From positions 98,894 to 162,893 of the forward strand of contig QFPW01000008.1 in NCBI GenBank assembly GCA_003241785.1: DNA of 64,000 nucleotides, written 5' to 3'. Below the pieces are notes generated by a model, which worked only from the letters and a program-made list of their open reading frames with translations, made no database searches and was not told where the DNA came from. This DNA is from Rhodovulum sulfidophilum. Lineage in GTDB: Bacteria > Pseudomonadota > Alphaproteobacteria > Rhodobacterales > Rhodobacteraceae. Made by a program: the position numbers and the translations under genes. Positions 37,180 through 44,719 of the stretch are shown here, piece by piece; position 1 is the first letter of the stretch, and the number at the start of each line of letters is the position of its first letter.

Positions 37180-37209
37180 CGCGGAGGCGTCCGAAGCTGG
37201 CGATGGCTG

Positions 37210-37276
37210 CCCCGGACCTGATCCGGGGCCTCGAAGCTCGATGCGCGGGCGTCGAGGTCCCGGGTCAAGCCCGGGA
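37210..37276. repeat. Dispersed CCCGG-type palindromic repeat, single unit
   Basis: Two linked palindromes, CCCGGA-CCTGA-TCCGGG then CCTCGA, and GTCGAGGTCCCGGG-TCAAG-CCCGGGAC. They are the same elements that make up the array at 40751-41047. They lie between convergent glgX and serB. Confidence 0.75.
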
Positions 37277-37300
37277 CGGCGCGAGACGCGCGGGCGCGGC

Positions 37301-37323
37301 GTAGGGCGGACCTTTGGTCCGCC
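37301..37323. repeat. REP-like palindrome, single copy
   Basis: GTAG then GGCGGACC-TTT-GGTCCGCC, the family seen at 21719 and 56461, here in opposite orientation with a three-base loop. It lies just past the serB stop in the convergent glgX-serB gap. Confidence 0.8.
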
Positions 37324-37333
37324 GTCCCCGGCC

Positions 37334-38212
37334 TCAGTCCCGGACCCAGTCGCTTTCCGGGATGCCCTGCAGCGCCAGCAGCGCGGTGAGGTCGGAGTGG
37401 TCGATCCGCGCGTCCGCCGCGACCGCGAGCGCGGGCTTGGCCTTGTAGGCGACGCCGAGCCCGGCCGCGACCACCATGTCGAGGTCGTTCGCGCCGTCGC
37501 CGACCGCGATCGCCGCCTCCGGGCCGAAGCCGTTCGCGAGCCGGAGCAGTGCCGCGTGCTTGGCCTCGCGCCCGAGGATCGGATCGGAGACCTCGCCGGT
37601 CAGCGCGCCGTCCTCGGCGAGGAGCGTGTTCGCCTGGTTGTGGGCGAAGCCGGCGGCGGCGGCGACCCGGCTCGTGAAGAAGGTGAAGCCGCCCGAGATG
37701 AGCGCGGTGTCGGCGCCCAGCGCCGTCATGGTCCGCACCAGCGCGCGGGCGCCGGGGTTGAGATGGACCCGCGCCGCGTAGCATTCCTCGAGCGCGCTGA
37801 CCGGCAGGCCGCGCAGCAGCGCGACGCGCGCGCGGAGCGCGGCCTCGAAATCGAGCTCGCCCCGCATCGCGCGCTCGGTGATCTCGGCGACCATCGGCTT
37901 CACGCCGGCGAAATCGGCGAGCTCGTCGATGCATTCGACGCCGATGATGGTCGAATCCATGTCCGCGATCAGCAGCCGCTTGCGACGGCCCTCGGCCGGC
38001 ACGACGTTCGCGTCGATCGAGATATCGGCCGCGGCCGTCTCGAAGGCGCCCGCCTCCGGCGCGGTCTCGACCTCGACCTCGACCGCGCTCGCCGCCAGCC
38101 GGCGCGGGGCGCCGAGGACGCCGCCCGCGGCGCGGCCGGCGTCGACGATCATCTCGGCGGCGCCGTCGGAAATGCCCGACGCCGCCGTCAGGACCAGGAC
38201 TTGCGTGGCCAA
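37334..38212 (-). CDS. serB: Phosphoserine phosphatase
   Basis: Last step of serine synthesis. 292 residues: an N-terminal ACT-like region (1-75) and a HAD domain with nucleophile Asp84 in LIADMDSTIIGVECIDELA, then ISGGFTFF, and GDGANDLDMV. No ATG fits. TTG 38212 lies two bases after the aroG stop and gives the normal length, so translation is probably coupled to aroG. Confidence 0.94.
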   Translation of the reverse strand: MATQVLVLTAASGISDGAAEMIVDAGRAAGGVLGAPRRLAASAVEVEVETAPEAGAFETAAADISIDANVVPAEGRRKRLLIADMDSTIIGVECIDELADFAGVKPMVAEITERAMRGELDFEAALRARVALLRGLPVSALEECYAARVHLNPGARALVRTMTALGADTALISGGFTFFTSRVAAAAGFAHNQANTLLAEDGALTGEVSDPILGREAKHAALLRLANGFGPEAAIAVGDGANDLDMVVAAGLGVAYKAKPALAVAADARIDHSDLTALLALQGIPESDWVRD

Positions 38213-38214
38213 GC

Positions 38215-39585
38215 TCAGCCCGCCGCGCGCTGCGCCTGCCGGCGGTTGTCGAGCTCCTGCGAGACGAGGAAGGCGAGCTCCAGCGCCTGGCTCGCGTTGA
38301 GCCGCGGGTCGCAGGCGGTGTGGTAGCGGTCGCGCAGGTTCTCGTCGCGGACGGCGCGCACGCCGCCGGTGCATTCGGTCACGTCCTGGCCGGTCATCTC
38401 GAAATGCACGCCGCCCGGATAGGTGCCCTCGGCGGCGTGGACCGCGAAGAACTCCCGCACCTCGCGCAGCACGCGCTCGAAGGGCCGCGTCTTGTAGCCG
38501 CTTTCCGACTTGATCGTGTTGCCGTGCATCGGATCGCAGGACCAGACGACCTTGCGCCCCTCGCGCTTCACCGCGCGGATGAGCCGCGGCAGGTGCTCGT
38601 TCACCTGGCCGGCGCCGAAGCGCGCGATCAGCGTGAGCCGGCCCGCCTCGTTGGCCGGGTTCAGCCGGTCGATGAGGCGCAGGAGGTCGCTGTCGCTGAT
38701 CGAGGGACCGCATTTCAGGCCGATCGGATTCTGCACGCCGCGGCAGAACTCGACATGCGCGCCGTCCGGCTGCCGCGTGCGGTCGCCGATCCAGATCATG
38801 TGGCCCGAGCCCGCGACCGGGATGCCGGTGGTCGAATCGATGCGGCAGAGCGCCTCCTCGTATTCGAGCAGCAGCGCCTCGTGGCTGGTGTAGAAGTCGA
38901 CGCGGTGCAGCGTTTCGGCGGTCTCCGCGCTGACGCCGGCGGCCTGCATGAAGTCGAGCGCGTCCGAGATCCGGTTCGCGAGCTTGTGGTACTGCTCGTA
39001 GCCCGGCTGCCCGGCGGTGAAGTCGAGCGTCCAGGAATGCACGCGGGTGATGTCGGCGTAGCCGCCCTGGCTGAAGGCGCGCAGGAGGTTCAGCGTGCCC
39101 GCGGCCTGGGTATAGGCCTGCAGCATCCGGCTCGGATCGGGGATCCGCGCCTCGGGCGTGAAGTCGAAATCGTTGATGATGTCGCCGCGGTAGCTCGGCA
39201 GCTCCACGCCGCCGACGGCCTCCATCGGCGCCGAGCGCGGCTTGGCGAACTGGCCGGCCATGCGGCCGATCTTCACCACCGGGCATTTCGCGCCGAAGGT
39301 CAGCACGACCGCCATCTGCAGCATCACCTTGAAGGTGTCGCGGATGATGTCGGCCTTGAACGCGTTGAAGCTCTCGGCGCAGTCGCCCCCCTGCAGCAGG
39401 AAGGCGCGACCCTCGGCCACCTCGGCGAGCTGCGCGCGCAGGTTGCGCGTCTCGCCGGCGAAGACGAGAGGCGGATAGGACGCGAGCTTGCGCTCCACGT
39501 CCTCGAGCGCGGCCGCTTCGGGATAGTCGGGCATCTGCACCCGCGGCTTCGAACGCCAGTCGGATCGGGTCCAGTCAGCACACAT
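38215..39585 (-). CDS. aroG: 3-deoxy-7-phosphoheptulonate synthase, class II
   Basis: Plant/Mycobacterium-type (class II) DAHP synthase, first step of the shikimate pathway. 456 residues. Signatures are LLQGGDCAESF, RMAGQFAKPRS, the metal-binding Cys in GLKCGPSISD, and SCDPMHGNTI. ATG 39585 has GGGAG nine bases upstream. It is coupled to serB downstream, pairing aromatic and serine synthesis. The upstream region is shared divergently with the GlxA-like regulator. Confidence 0.95.
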   Translation of the reverse strand: MCADWTRSDWRSKPRVQMPDYPEAAALEDVERKLASYPPLVFAGETRNLRAQLAEVAEGRAFLLQGGDCAESFNAFKADIIRDTFKVMLQMAVVLTFGAKCPVVKIGRMAGQFAKPRSAPMEAVGGVELPSYRGDIINDFDFTPEARIPDPSRMLQAYTQAAGTLNLLRAFSQGGYADITRVHSWTLDFTAGQPGYEQYHKLANRISDALDFMQAAGVSAETAETLHRVDFYTSHEALLLEYEEALCRIDSTTGIPVAGSGHMIWIGDRTRQPDGAHVEFCRGVQNPIGLKCGPSISDSDLLRLIDRLNPANEAGRLTLIARFGAGQVNEHLPRLIRAVKREGRKVVWSCDPMHGNTIKSESGYKTRPFERVLREVREFFAVHAAEGTYPGGVHFEMTGQDVTECTGGVRAVRDENLRDRYHTACDPRLNASQALELAFLVSQELDNRRQAQRAAG

Positions 39586-39705
39586 CGTCTTCACTCCCGG
39601 GAAGTCATGGGCGGAAAGTCGCGCGCTCAATAGCCCAGCCGCGTGGCTTTTACCATACCCCGCCCCCGCCGCCCGGGCCGGGGCGCCCGCGCGACGGATT
39701 CGCCC

Positions 39706-39734
39706 TTGACCGGCGGTCCGGCGCCTCCTCTAGA
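39706..39734 (+). promoter_or_regulatory. Promoter of the GlxA-like regulator
   Basis: TTGACC (39706-39711), exactly 17 bases, TCTAGA (39729-39734), 34 bases before the ATG. Confidence 0.6.
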
Positions 39735-39768
39735 GTCAGCGCGTAGCCAAGCCCGAGAGCCCGCCGAA

Positions 39769-40734
39769 ATGGCCGAAAGCCGCCCCGAACCCTTCGTGTT
39801 CCTCCTGCTGCCCCGGTTCACGATGATCGCCTTCGCGAGCGCGATCGAGCCGCTTCGGATCGCGAACGCCATGGCGGGCCGGACGCTCTACGAATGGCGC
39901 ACGGTGTCGGAGACCGGCGCGCAGGTCCAGGCCTCCAACGACGTCGCGGTCCAGGTCGACGGCGCGCTCGAGGATCTCGGCCGCGACACGACGCTGATCG
40001 TCGTCGGCGGCGTCGAGGTGAAGTCGCACATCACCCGCCCGGTCCTGACCTGGCTTCGCCGCGAGAGCCGCCGGGTCGCGGCGGTCGGCGCGGTCTGCAC
40101 CGGGGCGCAGGCGCTCGCGCAGGCGGGGCTGCTCGATAACCGGCGCTGCACGATCCACTGGGAGAACCGCGACGGGTTCGAGGAGGATTTCCCCGAGATC
40201 GAGCTCTGCGCCAATGTCTACGTGATCGACCAGAACCGCTATACCGCCGCCGGCGGCACCGCCTCGACCGATCTGATGCTGAAGCTGATCGCGCGCAAGC
40301 ACGGCAGCGAGCTCGCCAATCTGGTGGCGGATTTCATGATCCATACCGAGATCCGCTCCGACCGCGACGCGCAGCGGATGTCGATCCCGACCCGGATCGG
40401 CGTCCGGCATCCGAAGCTCTCCAGCGTGATGCACCGGATGGAGGAGAACATCGAGGAGCCGATCTCGCCCGCCGTCCTGGCGCAGGAGGTCGGCATGTCG
40501 ACGCGCCAACTCGAGCGGCTGTTCCGGCGCTACCTCAACCGCAGCCCGAAGCGCTATTACATGGAGCTGCGGCTGAAGAAGGCGCGCAACCTGCTGATGC
40601 AGACCGAGATGAGCGTGATCAACGTGGCGCTCGCCTGCGGCTTCTCCTCGCCGTCGCATTTCTCGAAATGCTATCGCGCGCTCTACCAGACCACGCCCTA
40701 CCGCGAGCGCGGCACCTCCGAGGCGGCGGGGTAG
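39769..40734 (+). CDS. GlxA-like AraC-family transcriptional regulator
   Basis: 321 residues. Residues ~8-190 form a DJ-1/PfpI (type 1 glutamine amidotransferase-like) domain with the nucleophile-elbow-type Cys in AVGAVCTGAQAL. Residues ~220-318 hold two helix-turn-helix motifs of the AraC/XylS family (SPAVLAQEVGMSTRQLERLF; VINVALACGFSSPSHFSKCY). Relatives such as GbdR, CdhR and ArgR activate catabolism of quaternary amines or amino acids. The target is not evident; neighbours are aroG and a sugar dehydrogenase. Confidence 0.92.
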   Translation: MAESRPEPFVFLLLPRFTMIAFASAIEPLRIANAMAGRTLYEWRTVSETGAQVQASNDVAVQVDGALEDLGRDTTLIVVGGVEVKSHITRPVLTWLRRESRRVAAVGAVCTGAQALAQAGLLDNRRCTIHWENRDGFEEDFPEIELCANVYVIDQNRYTAAGGTASTDLMLKLIARKHGSELANLVADFMIHTEIRSDRDAQRMSIPTRIGVRHPKLSSVMHRMEENIEEPISPAVLAQEVGMSTRQLERLFRRYLNRSPKRYYMELRLKKARNLLMQTEMSVINVALACGFSSPSHFSKCYRALYQTTPYRERGTSEAAG

Positions 40735-40750
40735 CCGGCGGAGAGCCGCC

Positions 40751-41047
40751 CCGGGCTTGACCCGGGCCTCGATCCTTCGGGCGCGCGAGGGTTCGGGCGT
40801 GGAGGTCCCGGATCAGGTCCGGGACAGCGCAGCGCGGGGCGTCGAGGTCCCGCTTCTCCGGGCTTGACCCGGGGCCTCGATCCCTCAGGCGCGCGAGGGT
40901 TCGGGCGTGGAGGTCCCGGATCAGGTCCGGGACAGCGGAGCGCGGGGCGTCGAGGTCCCACTTCTCCGGGCTTGACCCTGGGCCTCGATCCCTCAGGCGC
41001 GTGCTCCCCCGTCTCGAGGTCCCGGGTCAGGCCCGGGACAGCGGAGC
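40751..41047. repeat. Tandem repeat array, about 107-bp unit, 2.8 copies
   Basis: This fills most of the 354-bp gene-free gap 40735-41088. Units start at 40751, 40858 and 40966, each opening CCGGGCTTGACCC and containing CCTCGATCC, GAGGTCCCGG and GGTCCGGGACAGCG. Units 1 and 2 are nearly identical and unit 3 is shorter and diverged. Each unit carries palindromes able to form CCCGG hairpins. It lies between the convergent GlxA-like and sugar dehydrogenase genes. No spacer structure of a CRISPR is present. Confidence 0.85.
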
Positions 41048-41088
41048 GCCGGCGGCGATGGCCGCGCGCGCGGACGGCGGCGTCGCGC

Positions 41089-42201
41089 TCAGCTCGCCGG
41101 CGCGGGGGCCATGCGGAAGACCGCGCCGTCGCTCTCGGCGATGAACCAGATCGAGCCGTCGGGCGCCTCGCGGATGTCGCGGATCCGGGCGAATTCCTCG
41201 GGCAGCAGCCGCTCGACTTCCCGCGCGCCGTCCGGGGACACGCGCGAGATGAAGTCGAACTTCAGCGATCCGGTGAAGAGGTCGCCCTTCCAGTCGGGCC
41301 AGAGCTTGCCGGAATAGATCATCAGGCCCGAGGGGGCGATCGACGGCGTCCAGACGTGGAGCGGCGCCTCCATCCCGGCCGCGGCGGTGCCCTGGCCGAT
41401 CGCGCCGCCGCCGTATTCCTCGCCGAAGCTCACGACCGGCCAGCCGTAGTTGCGCCCCGGCGCGACGCGGTTGACCTCGTCGCCGCCCTGCGGTCCGTGC
41501 TCGGTGATCCAGAGCGCGCCGTCCGGGCCCATGGCGGCGCCCTGCGGGTTGCGATGACCGAAGGACCAGATCTCGTGGCGCGCGTCGGCGCGGCCGAAGA
41601 ACGGGTTGCGCGCGGCGGGCTGGCCGTCGCGGCGGATCCGGACGATCTTGCCCTGGTCGTTGTCGAGATACTGCGCCTTGTCGCGCTCGCCGCGCTCGCC
41701 GAGCGCCAGGAACAGCGTGCCGTCGGGCGCCTCGACCACGCGACCGCCGAAATGCGCGTCGCCCGGGGCGGCCGGCTCCTGGCGGAAGATCACGTCGAGA
41801 TCGGTGATCGCCGCCGCCGCCTCGTCGAGCTTCGCCACCGCGAGCGCCGTGCCGCCGCCCGAGCCGCGCTTCTCGGCGAAGGTGAGGAAGATCTCGCCGC
41901 TCGCGGCGAAATCCTTCGCCACCGCGACGTCGAGCAGGCCGCCCTGCCCCTGCGCCCAGACCGCCGGCACGCCGGCGACCGGCCGCGCGGCGCCGTTGGT
42001 GATGAGCAGGAGCCGGCCGCCGCGCTCGGTCACGAGCCAGCTGCCGTCGGGCAGGAAGGCCAGCGCCCAGGGGGTGTTGAGCCCGTTCGCCATCTCGCTG
42101 ACCTCGACGTCGCCGGCCGAGGTCTGGAACCGCTCCGCCAGCGCGGGCGAGGTCATGAGCGCGAGGAGCGTCAGCGCCACGCCGGTCCGTCTAAGTCGCA
42201 T
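41089..42201 (-). CDS. PQQ-dependent sugar (aldose) dehydrogenase, periplasmic
   Basis: 370 residues with a signal peptide ending SPALA (about residue 23). It then has a six-bladed beta-propeller of the glucose/sorbosone dehydrogenase family: GLNTPWALAFLPDGSWLVTERGG, the catalytic-His region DAHFGGRVVEAPDG, GHRNPQGAAMGPDG, WITEHGPQGGDEVN and GRNYGWPVVSFG. Relatives (YliI) oxidise aldoses with PQQ. No PQQ synthesis genes are in the window. ATG 42201 follows a GGGAGA. Confidence 0.93.
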   Translation of the reverse strand: MRLRRTGVALTLLALMTSPALAERFQTSAGDVEVSEMANGLNTPWALAFLPDGSWLVTERGGRLLLITNGAARPVAGVPAVWAQGQGGLLDVAVAKDFAASGEIFLTFAEKRGSGGGTALAVAKLDEAAAAITDLDVIFRQEPAAPGDAHFGGRVVEAPDGTLFLALGERGERDKAQYLDNDQGKIVRIRRDGQPAARNPFFGRADARHEIWSFGHRNPQGAAMGPDGALWITEHGPQGGDEVNRVAPGRNYGWPVVSFGEEYGGGAIGQGTAAAGMEAPLHVWTPSIAPSGLMIYSGKLWPDWKGDLFTGSLKFDFISRVSPDGAREVERLLPEEFARIRDIREAPDGSIWFIAESDGAVFRMAPAPAS

Positions 42202-42311
42202 CGGCCAGTTCTCCCGGGCAGGTATCGTCCTGAGACTAACGCGCGGCGCCGCCGGAGGCATCCGCGATCAAGCATTCGTGAGAACATAGTTGGGGCGGCG
42301 CCCGGCCGCGA

Positions 42312-43046
42312 TCAACCGCCCGCGCCGCCGGCGGCGGTGCCGACGCGGTCGCCGAGCCGCGCCATCAGCTCGGCGGCGTCCGAGCCCGGGCGCGCGGCGG
42401 CGCGGGCGGCGGCGCTCAGCGCGGGATCGGCGATCATCTCGCCGACCGAGCCGACAAACTGGGCGCAATAGGCGATCGTCTCGCGATCGGCACGGAGCAG
42501 CGCCTCGGCGAGCAGCCGCTGGGCGCGGCGGAGGTCGGCGTCGAAGGCCGCGCGCGTCGATGCGCGGCCTCCGAACGGCGGATCGCCAGCCGCCCCGTCC
42601 GGGCGGCCAGCGGCGTCGGGCAGGATCGAAAGCAGGCATTCCTGGAAGGCGCGCAGGCTCGGGACCGGCTTTTCGAGGCAGGCGGCGGCGCCGGCGGCCC
42701 GCGCCGCCGGGCCCCAGAGCGCCGCGTCCTGCCCGCTCGTCGCGACGATGCTCCGGAGCGGGGTCGCGGCCCGGGTCAGGTGGCGGATGAAGCCGAGCCC
42801 GTCGCCGTCGGGCAGGCCGAGGTCGACGATCATCGCGCTCGGCCGGTAGACCGCGAGATGCCGGCCGGCGGAGGCGAGGCTGTCGGCGCGCCGCAGCCGC
42901 GCGCCGCTCTCGGCGGCGAAGAGCCTGAGCGCCTCAGAGGCGCCGCGGCTGTCCTCGACCAGCAGGATGGTGACGCCGAACAGGCAATGCCGGCGCGGGC
43001 CGGCGGTGGATCGCGGCGCGGGGCCGGGCTCGGGAAGCAGGGGCAT
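42312..43046 (-). CDS. Orphan response-regulator receiver protein with unassigned C-terminal domain
   Basis: 244 residues. Residues ~24-140 are a complete receiver domain: acidic pair Glu31-Asp32 in LLVEDS, phospho-acceptor Asp75 in VDLGLPDGDG, Thr/Ser in VATSG and Lys126 in LEKP. The remaining ~100 residues are mostly helical and Ala/Arg-rich (AFDADLRRAQRLLAEALLRADR...), with no DNA-binding motif I recognise and no phosphotransfer His. No histidine kinase is adjacent. The first ~23 residues may be untranslated if a later start is used. Confidence 0.8.
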   Translation of the reverse strand: MPLLPEPGPAPRSTAGPRRHCLFGVTILLVEDSRGASEALRLFAAESGARLRRADSLASAGRHLAVYRPSAMIVDLGLPDGDGLGFIRHLTRAATPLRSIVATSGQDAALWGPAARAAGAAACLEKPVPSLRAFQECLLSILPDAAGRPDGAAGDPPFGGRASTRAAFDADLRRAQRLLAEALLRADRETIAYCAQFVGSVGEMIADPALSAAARAAARPGSDAAELMARLGDRVGTAAGGAGG

Positions 43047-43150
43047 CGGGCGGCGCTCCGGGGACAGCGGGGCGCCACCCTCTCGCGCGGCGCCCCTGGC
43101 GACGGCCCGTTGGCGGGCCTCCGACCGGGATCCTCGGATGGCCGGGCTTA

Positions 43151-43171
43151 CCGCCGCGTTAAGCGCGGCGG
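43151..43171 (-). terminator. Hairpin downstream of the alcohol dehydrogenase gene
   Basis: 8-bp stem CCGCCGCG/CGCGGCGG with a TTAAG loop, 16 bases after the stop. No T-run follows, so it is a terminator-like 3' hairpin only. Confidence 0.4.
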
Positions 43172-43187
43172 CGAGCCGAAGCGATTA

Positions 43188-44216
43188 TCAGGCGATCTCG
43201 AGCACCATGCGGCCTTCGATCTCGCCCTTGTGCATCTTGGCGAAGACGTCGTTGACGTCCTCGAGCTTGGCGGTGTGGATCGTCGCCTTGACCTTGCCCT
43301 GGGCCGCGAAGTCTATCGACTCCTGCAGGTCGAGCCGGGTGCCGACGATCGAGCCGCGCACGGTGATGCCGTTCAGCACCATGCCGAAGATGTCGAGCGG
43401 GAAGTCGCCCGGCGGCAGGCCGTTGAGCGACACCGTGCCGCCGCGGTCGACCATGCCGATCGCCTGCTCGAAGGCCTTCGGGCTCACCGCGGTGACGAGC
43501 ACGCCCTGCGCGCCGCCGCCGGTCTCGCGCTTGATCACCGCCGCCGGGTCCTCCTCGAGCGCGTTCACCGTCAGCGTGGCGCCGAGCTTACGCGCGAGCG
43601 CGAGCTTGTCCTCGGAGATATCGACGGCGGCGACGTTCATGCCCATCGCCTTCGCATACTGCACCGCCATGTGGCCGAGGCCGCCGATGCCCGAGATCAC
43701 CACCCAGTCGCCGGGCTTCGCCTCGGTGACCTTCAGCCCCTTGTAGACCGTCACGCCGGCGCAGAGCACCGGGGCGAGCTCGGCGAAGGGCAGGTTCGAG
43801 GGCAGATGGCCGACGTAGTTCGGATCGGCGATCACGTATTCGGCGAAGCCGCCGTTCACGGAATAGCCGGTGTTCTTCTGCTCGACGCAGAGCGTCTCCC
43901 AGCCGCCGAGGCAGTGCCGGCAATGGCCGCAGGCGGTGTAGAGCCAGGGCACGCCGACCCGGTCGCCCTCCTTCACATGCTTCACGCCCTTGCCGACGGC
44001 GGAGACGAAGCCCACGCCCTCGTGACCCGGGATGAACGGCGGATTGGGCTTCACCGGCCAGTCGCCCTCGGCGGCGTGCAGATCGGTGTGGCAAACGCCC
44101 GAGGCCTGGATCGCGACCTGGATCTCGCCGTCCCCGGGCATGGGGATCGGCACCTCGTCGATCGTCAGCGGCTTGCCGAATTCGCGGACAACCGCCGCCT
44201 TCATCGTTTTTGCCAA
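43188..44216 (-). CDS. adhP: Zinc-dependent alcohol dehydrogenase, AdhP type
   Basis: 342-residue MDR-family NAD-dependent alcohol dehydrogenase. Catalytic zinc ligands are Cys42 (GVCHTDLH) and His65-Glu66 (PGHEG). The structural zinc Cys are 96, 99, 102 and 110 (CGHCRHCLGGWETLC). The NAD-binding motif is GIGGLGHMAVQ. The start TTG 44216 (MAKTMKAAVVREFG) is preferred because AGGAGA stands eight bases upstream, whereas ATG 44204 has no ribosome-binding site. Third gene after the aldehyde dehydrogenase and DUF779 genes, so the set converts alcohols to acids. Confidence 0.94.
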   Translation of the reverse strand: MAKTMKAAVVREFGKPLTIDEVPIPMPGDGEIQVAIQASGVCHTDLHAAEGDWPVKPNPPFIPGHEGVGFVSAVGKGVKHVKEGDRVGVPWLYTACGHCRHCLGGWETLCVEQKNTGYSVNGGFAEYVIADPNYVGHLPSNLPFAELAPVLCAGVTVYKGLKVTEAKPGDWVVISGIGGLGHMAVQYAKAMGMNVAAVDISEDKLALARKLGATLTVNALEEDPAAVIKRETGGGAQGVLVTAVSPKAFEQAIGMVDRGGTVSLNGLPPGDFPLDIFGMVLNGITVRGSIVGTRLDLQESIDFAAQGKVKATIHTAKLEDVNDVFAKMHKGEIEGRMVLEIA

Positions 44217-44245
44217 AACGAAGTCTCCTCTGGTTGGCGAAGTCT

Positions 44246-44266
44246 CCCCGCGCCGGGGGCGCGGGG
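44246..44266 (-). other. Intercistronic hairpin before adhP
   Basis: 9-bp stem CCCCGCGCC/GGCGCGGGG with a 3-nt loop between the DUF779 stop and the adhP ribosome-binding site. It is flanked by a direct repeat of GGAGACTTCG, one copy carrying the real ribosome-binding site. Probably an mRNA processing or stability element. Confidence 0.4.
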
Positions 44267-44281
44267 CCTGGTTCCCGCCGC

Positions 44282-44650
44282 TCAGCCGGTCGGCGCCACC
44301 GCGCAGACCGTGGAACGGGTCAGGAATCGGCGCTCGCGGCCGTTGTCGAGGGAGAACATCCCCCCGCGGCCGGGAACAACGTCGATGATGAGATCGGTAT
44401 GGGCCCAGACCGCCGCCTGGGAGGCGCTGATGTAGAGCGGCGCGTCGCCGACATGGCCGAGCAGCACGTCGGCGTCGCCGATCATGAAGTCGCCCTGGGC
44501 GTAGCACATCGGCGAGGACCCGTCGCAGCATCCGCCGGACTGGTGGAACAGGACCGGCCCGTGGTCCGCCTCGATCTCCGCGAGCAGTTCGAGCGCGGCC
44601 GGGGTCGCGCTCACCTTGCCGAGGTCGACCTTGTCCGTAAGCTCCGTCAT
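44282..44650 (-). CDS. DUF779 protein linked to aldehyde dehydrogenase
   Basis: 122 residues of the DUF779 family, which commonly neighbours ExaC/AldB-type aldehyde dehydrogenases. It has a Cys-rich motif SGGCCDGSSPMCY (Cys41, 42, 49), suggesting metal or thiol chemistry, and VLLGHVGDAPLYIS. A very strong ribosome-binding site (GAGGAGGGAGG) precedes ATG 44650. A terminator-like hairpin with T6 separates it from the dehydrogenase gene. Function unknown; a maturation or accessory role is inferred from context. Confidence 0.92.
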   Translation of the reverse strand: MTELTDKVDLGKVSATPAALELLAEIEADHGPVLFHQSGGCCDGSSPMCYAQGDFMIGDADVLLGHVGDAPLYISASQAAVWAHTDLIIDVVPGRGGMFSLDNGRERRFLTRSTVCAVAPTG

Positions 44651-44666
44651 TTCCCTCCCTCCTCTG

Positions 44667-44704
44667 AAAAAAGACCGGGGGAAGGCCCGAAGGCCGCCCC
44701 CCGG
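44667..44704 (-). terminator. Terminator/attenuator between aldehyde dehydrogenase and DUF779 genes
   Basis: Stem CCGGGGG/CCCCCGG (44675-44681 with 44698-44704) capped by an inner GGCC-TTCG-GGCC hairpin. It is followed on the minus strand by TCTTTTTT, 15 bases past the dehydrogenase stop. It has classic intrinsic-terminator form inside an apparent operon. Confidence 0.65.
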
Positions 44705-44719
44705 AGTCGCTCAGGGAGA

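Noticed and set aside
40751..41047. Tandem array considered as a CRISPR
   Set aside because: The repeat unit is ~107 bp with contiguous copies and no unique spacers, and no cas gene is nearby.
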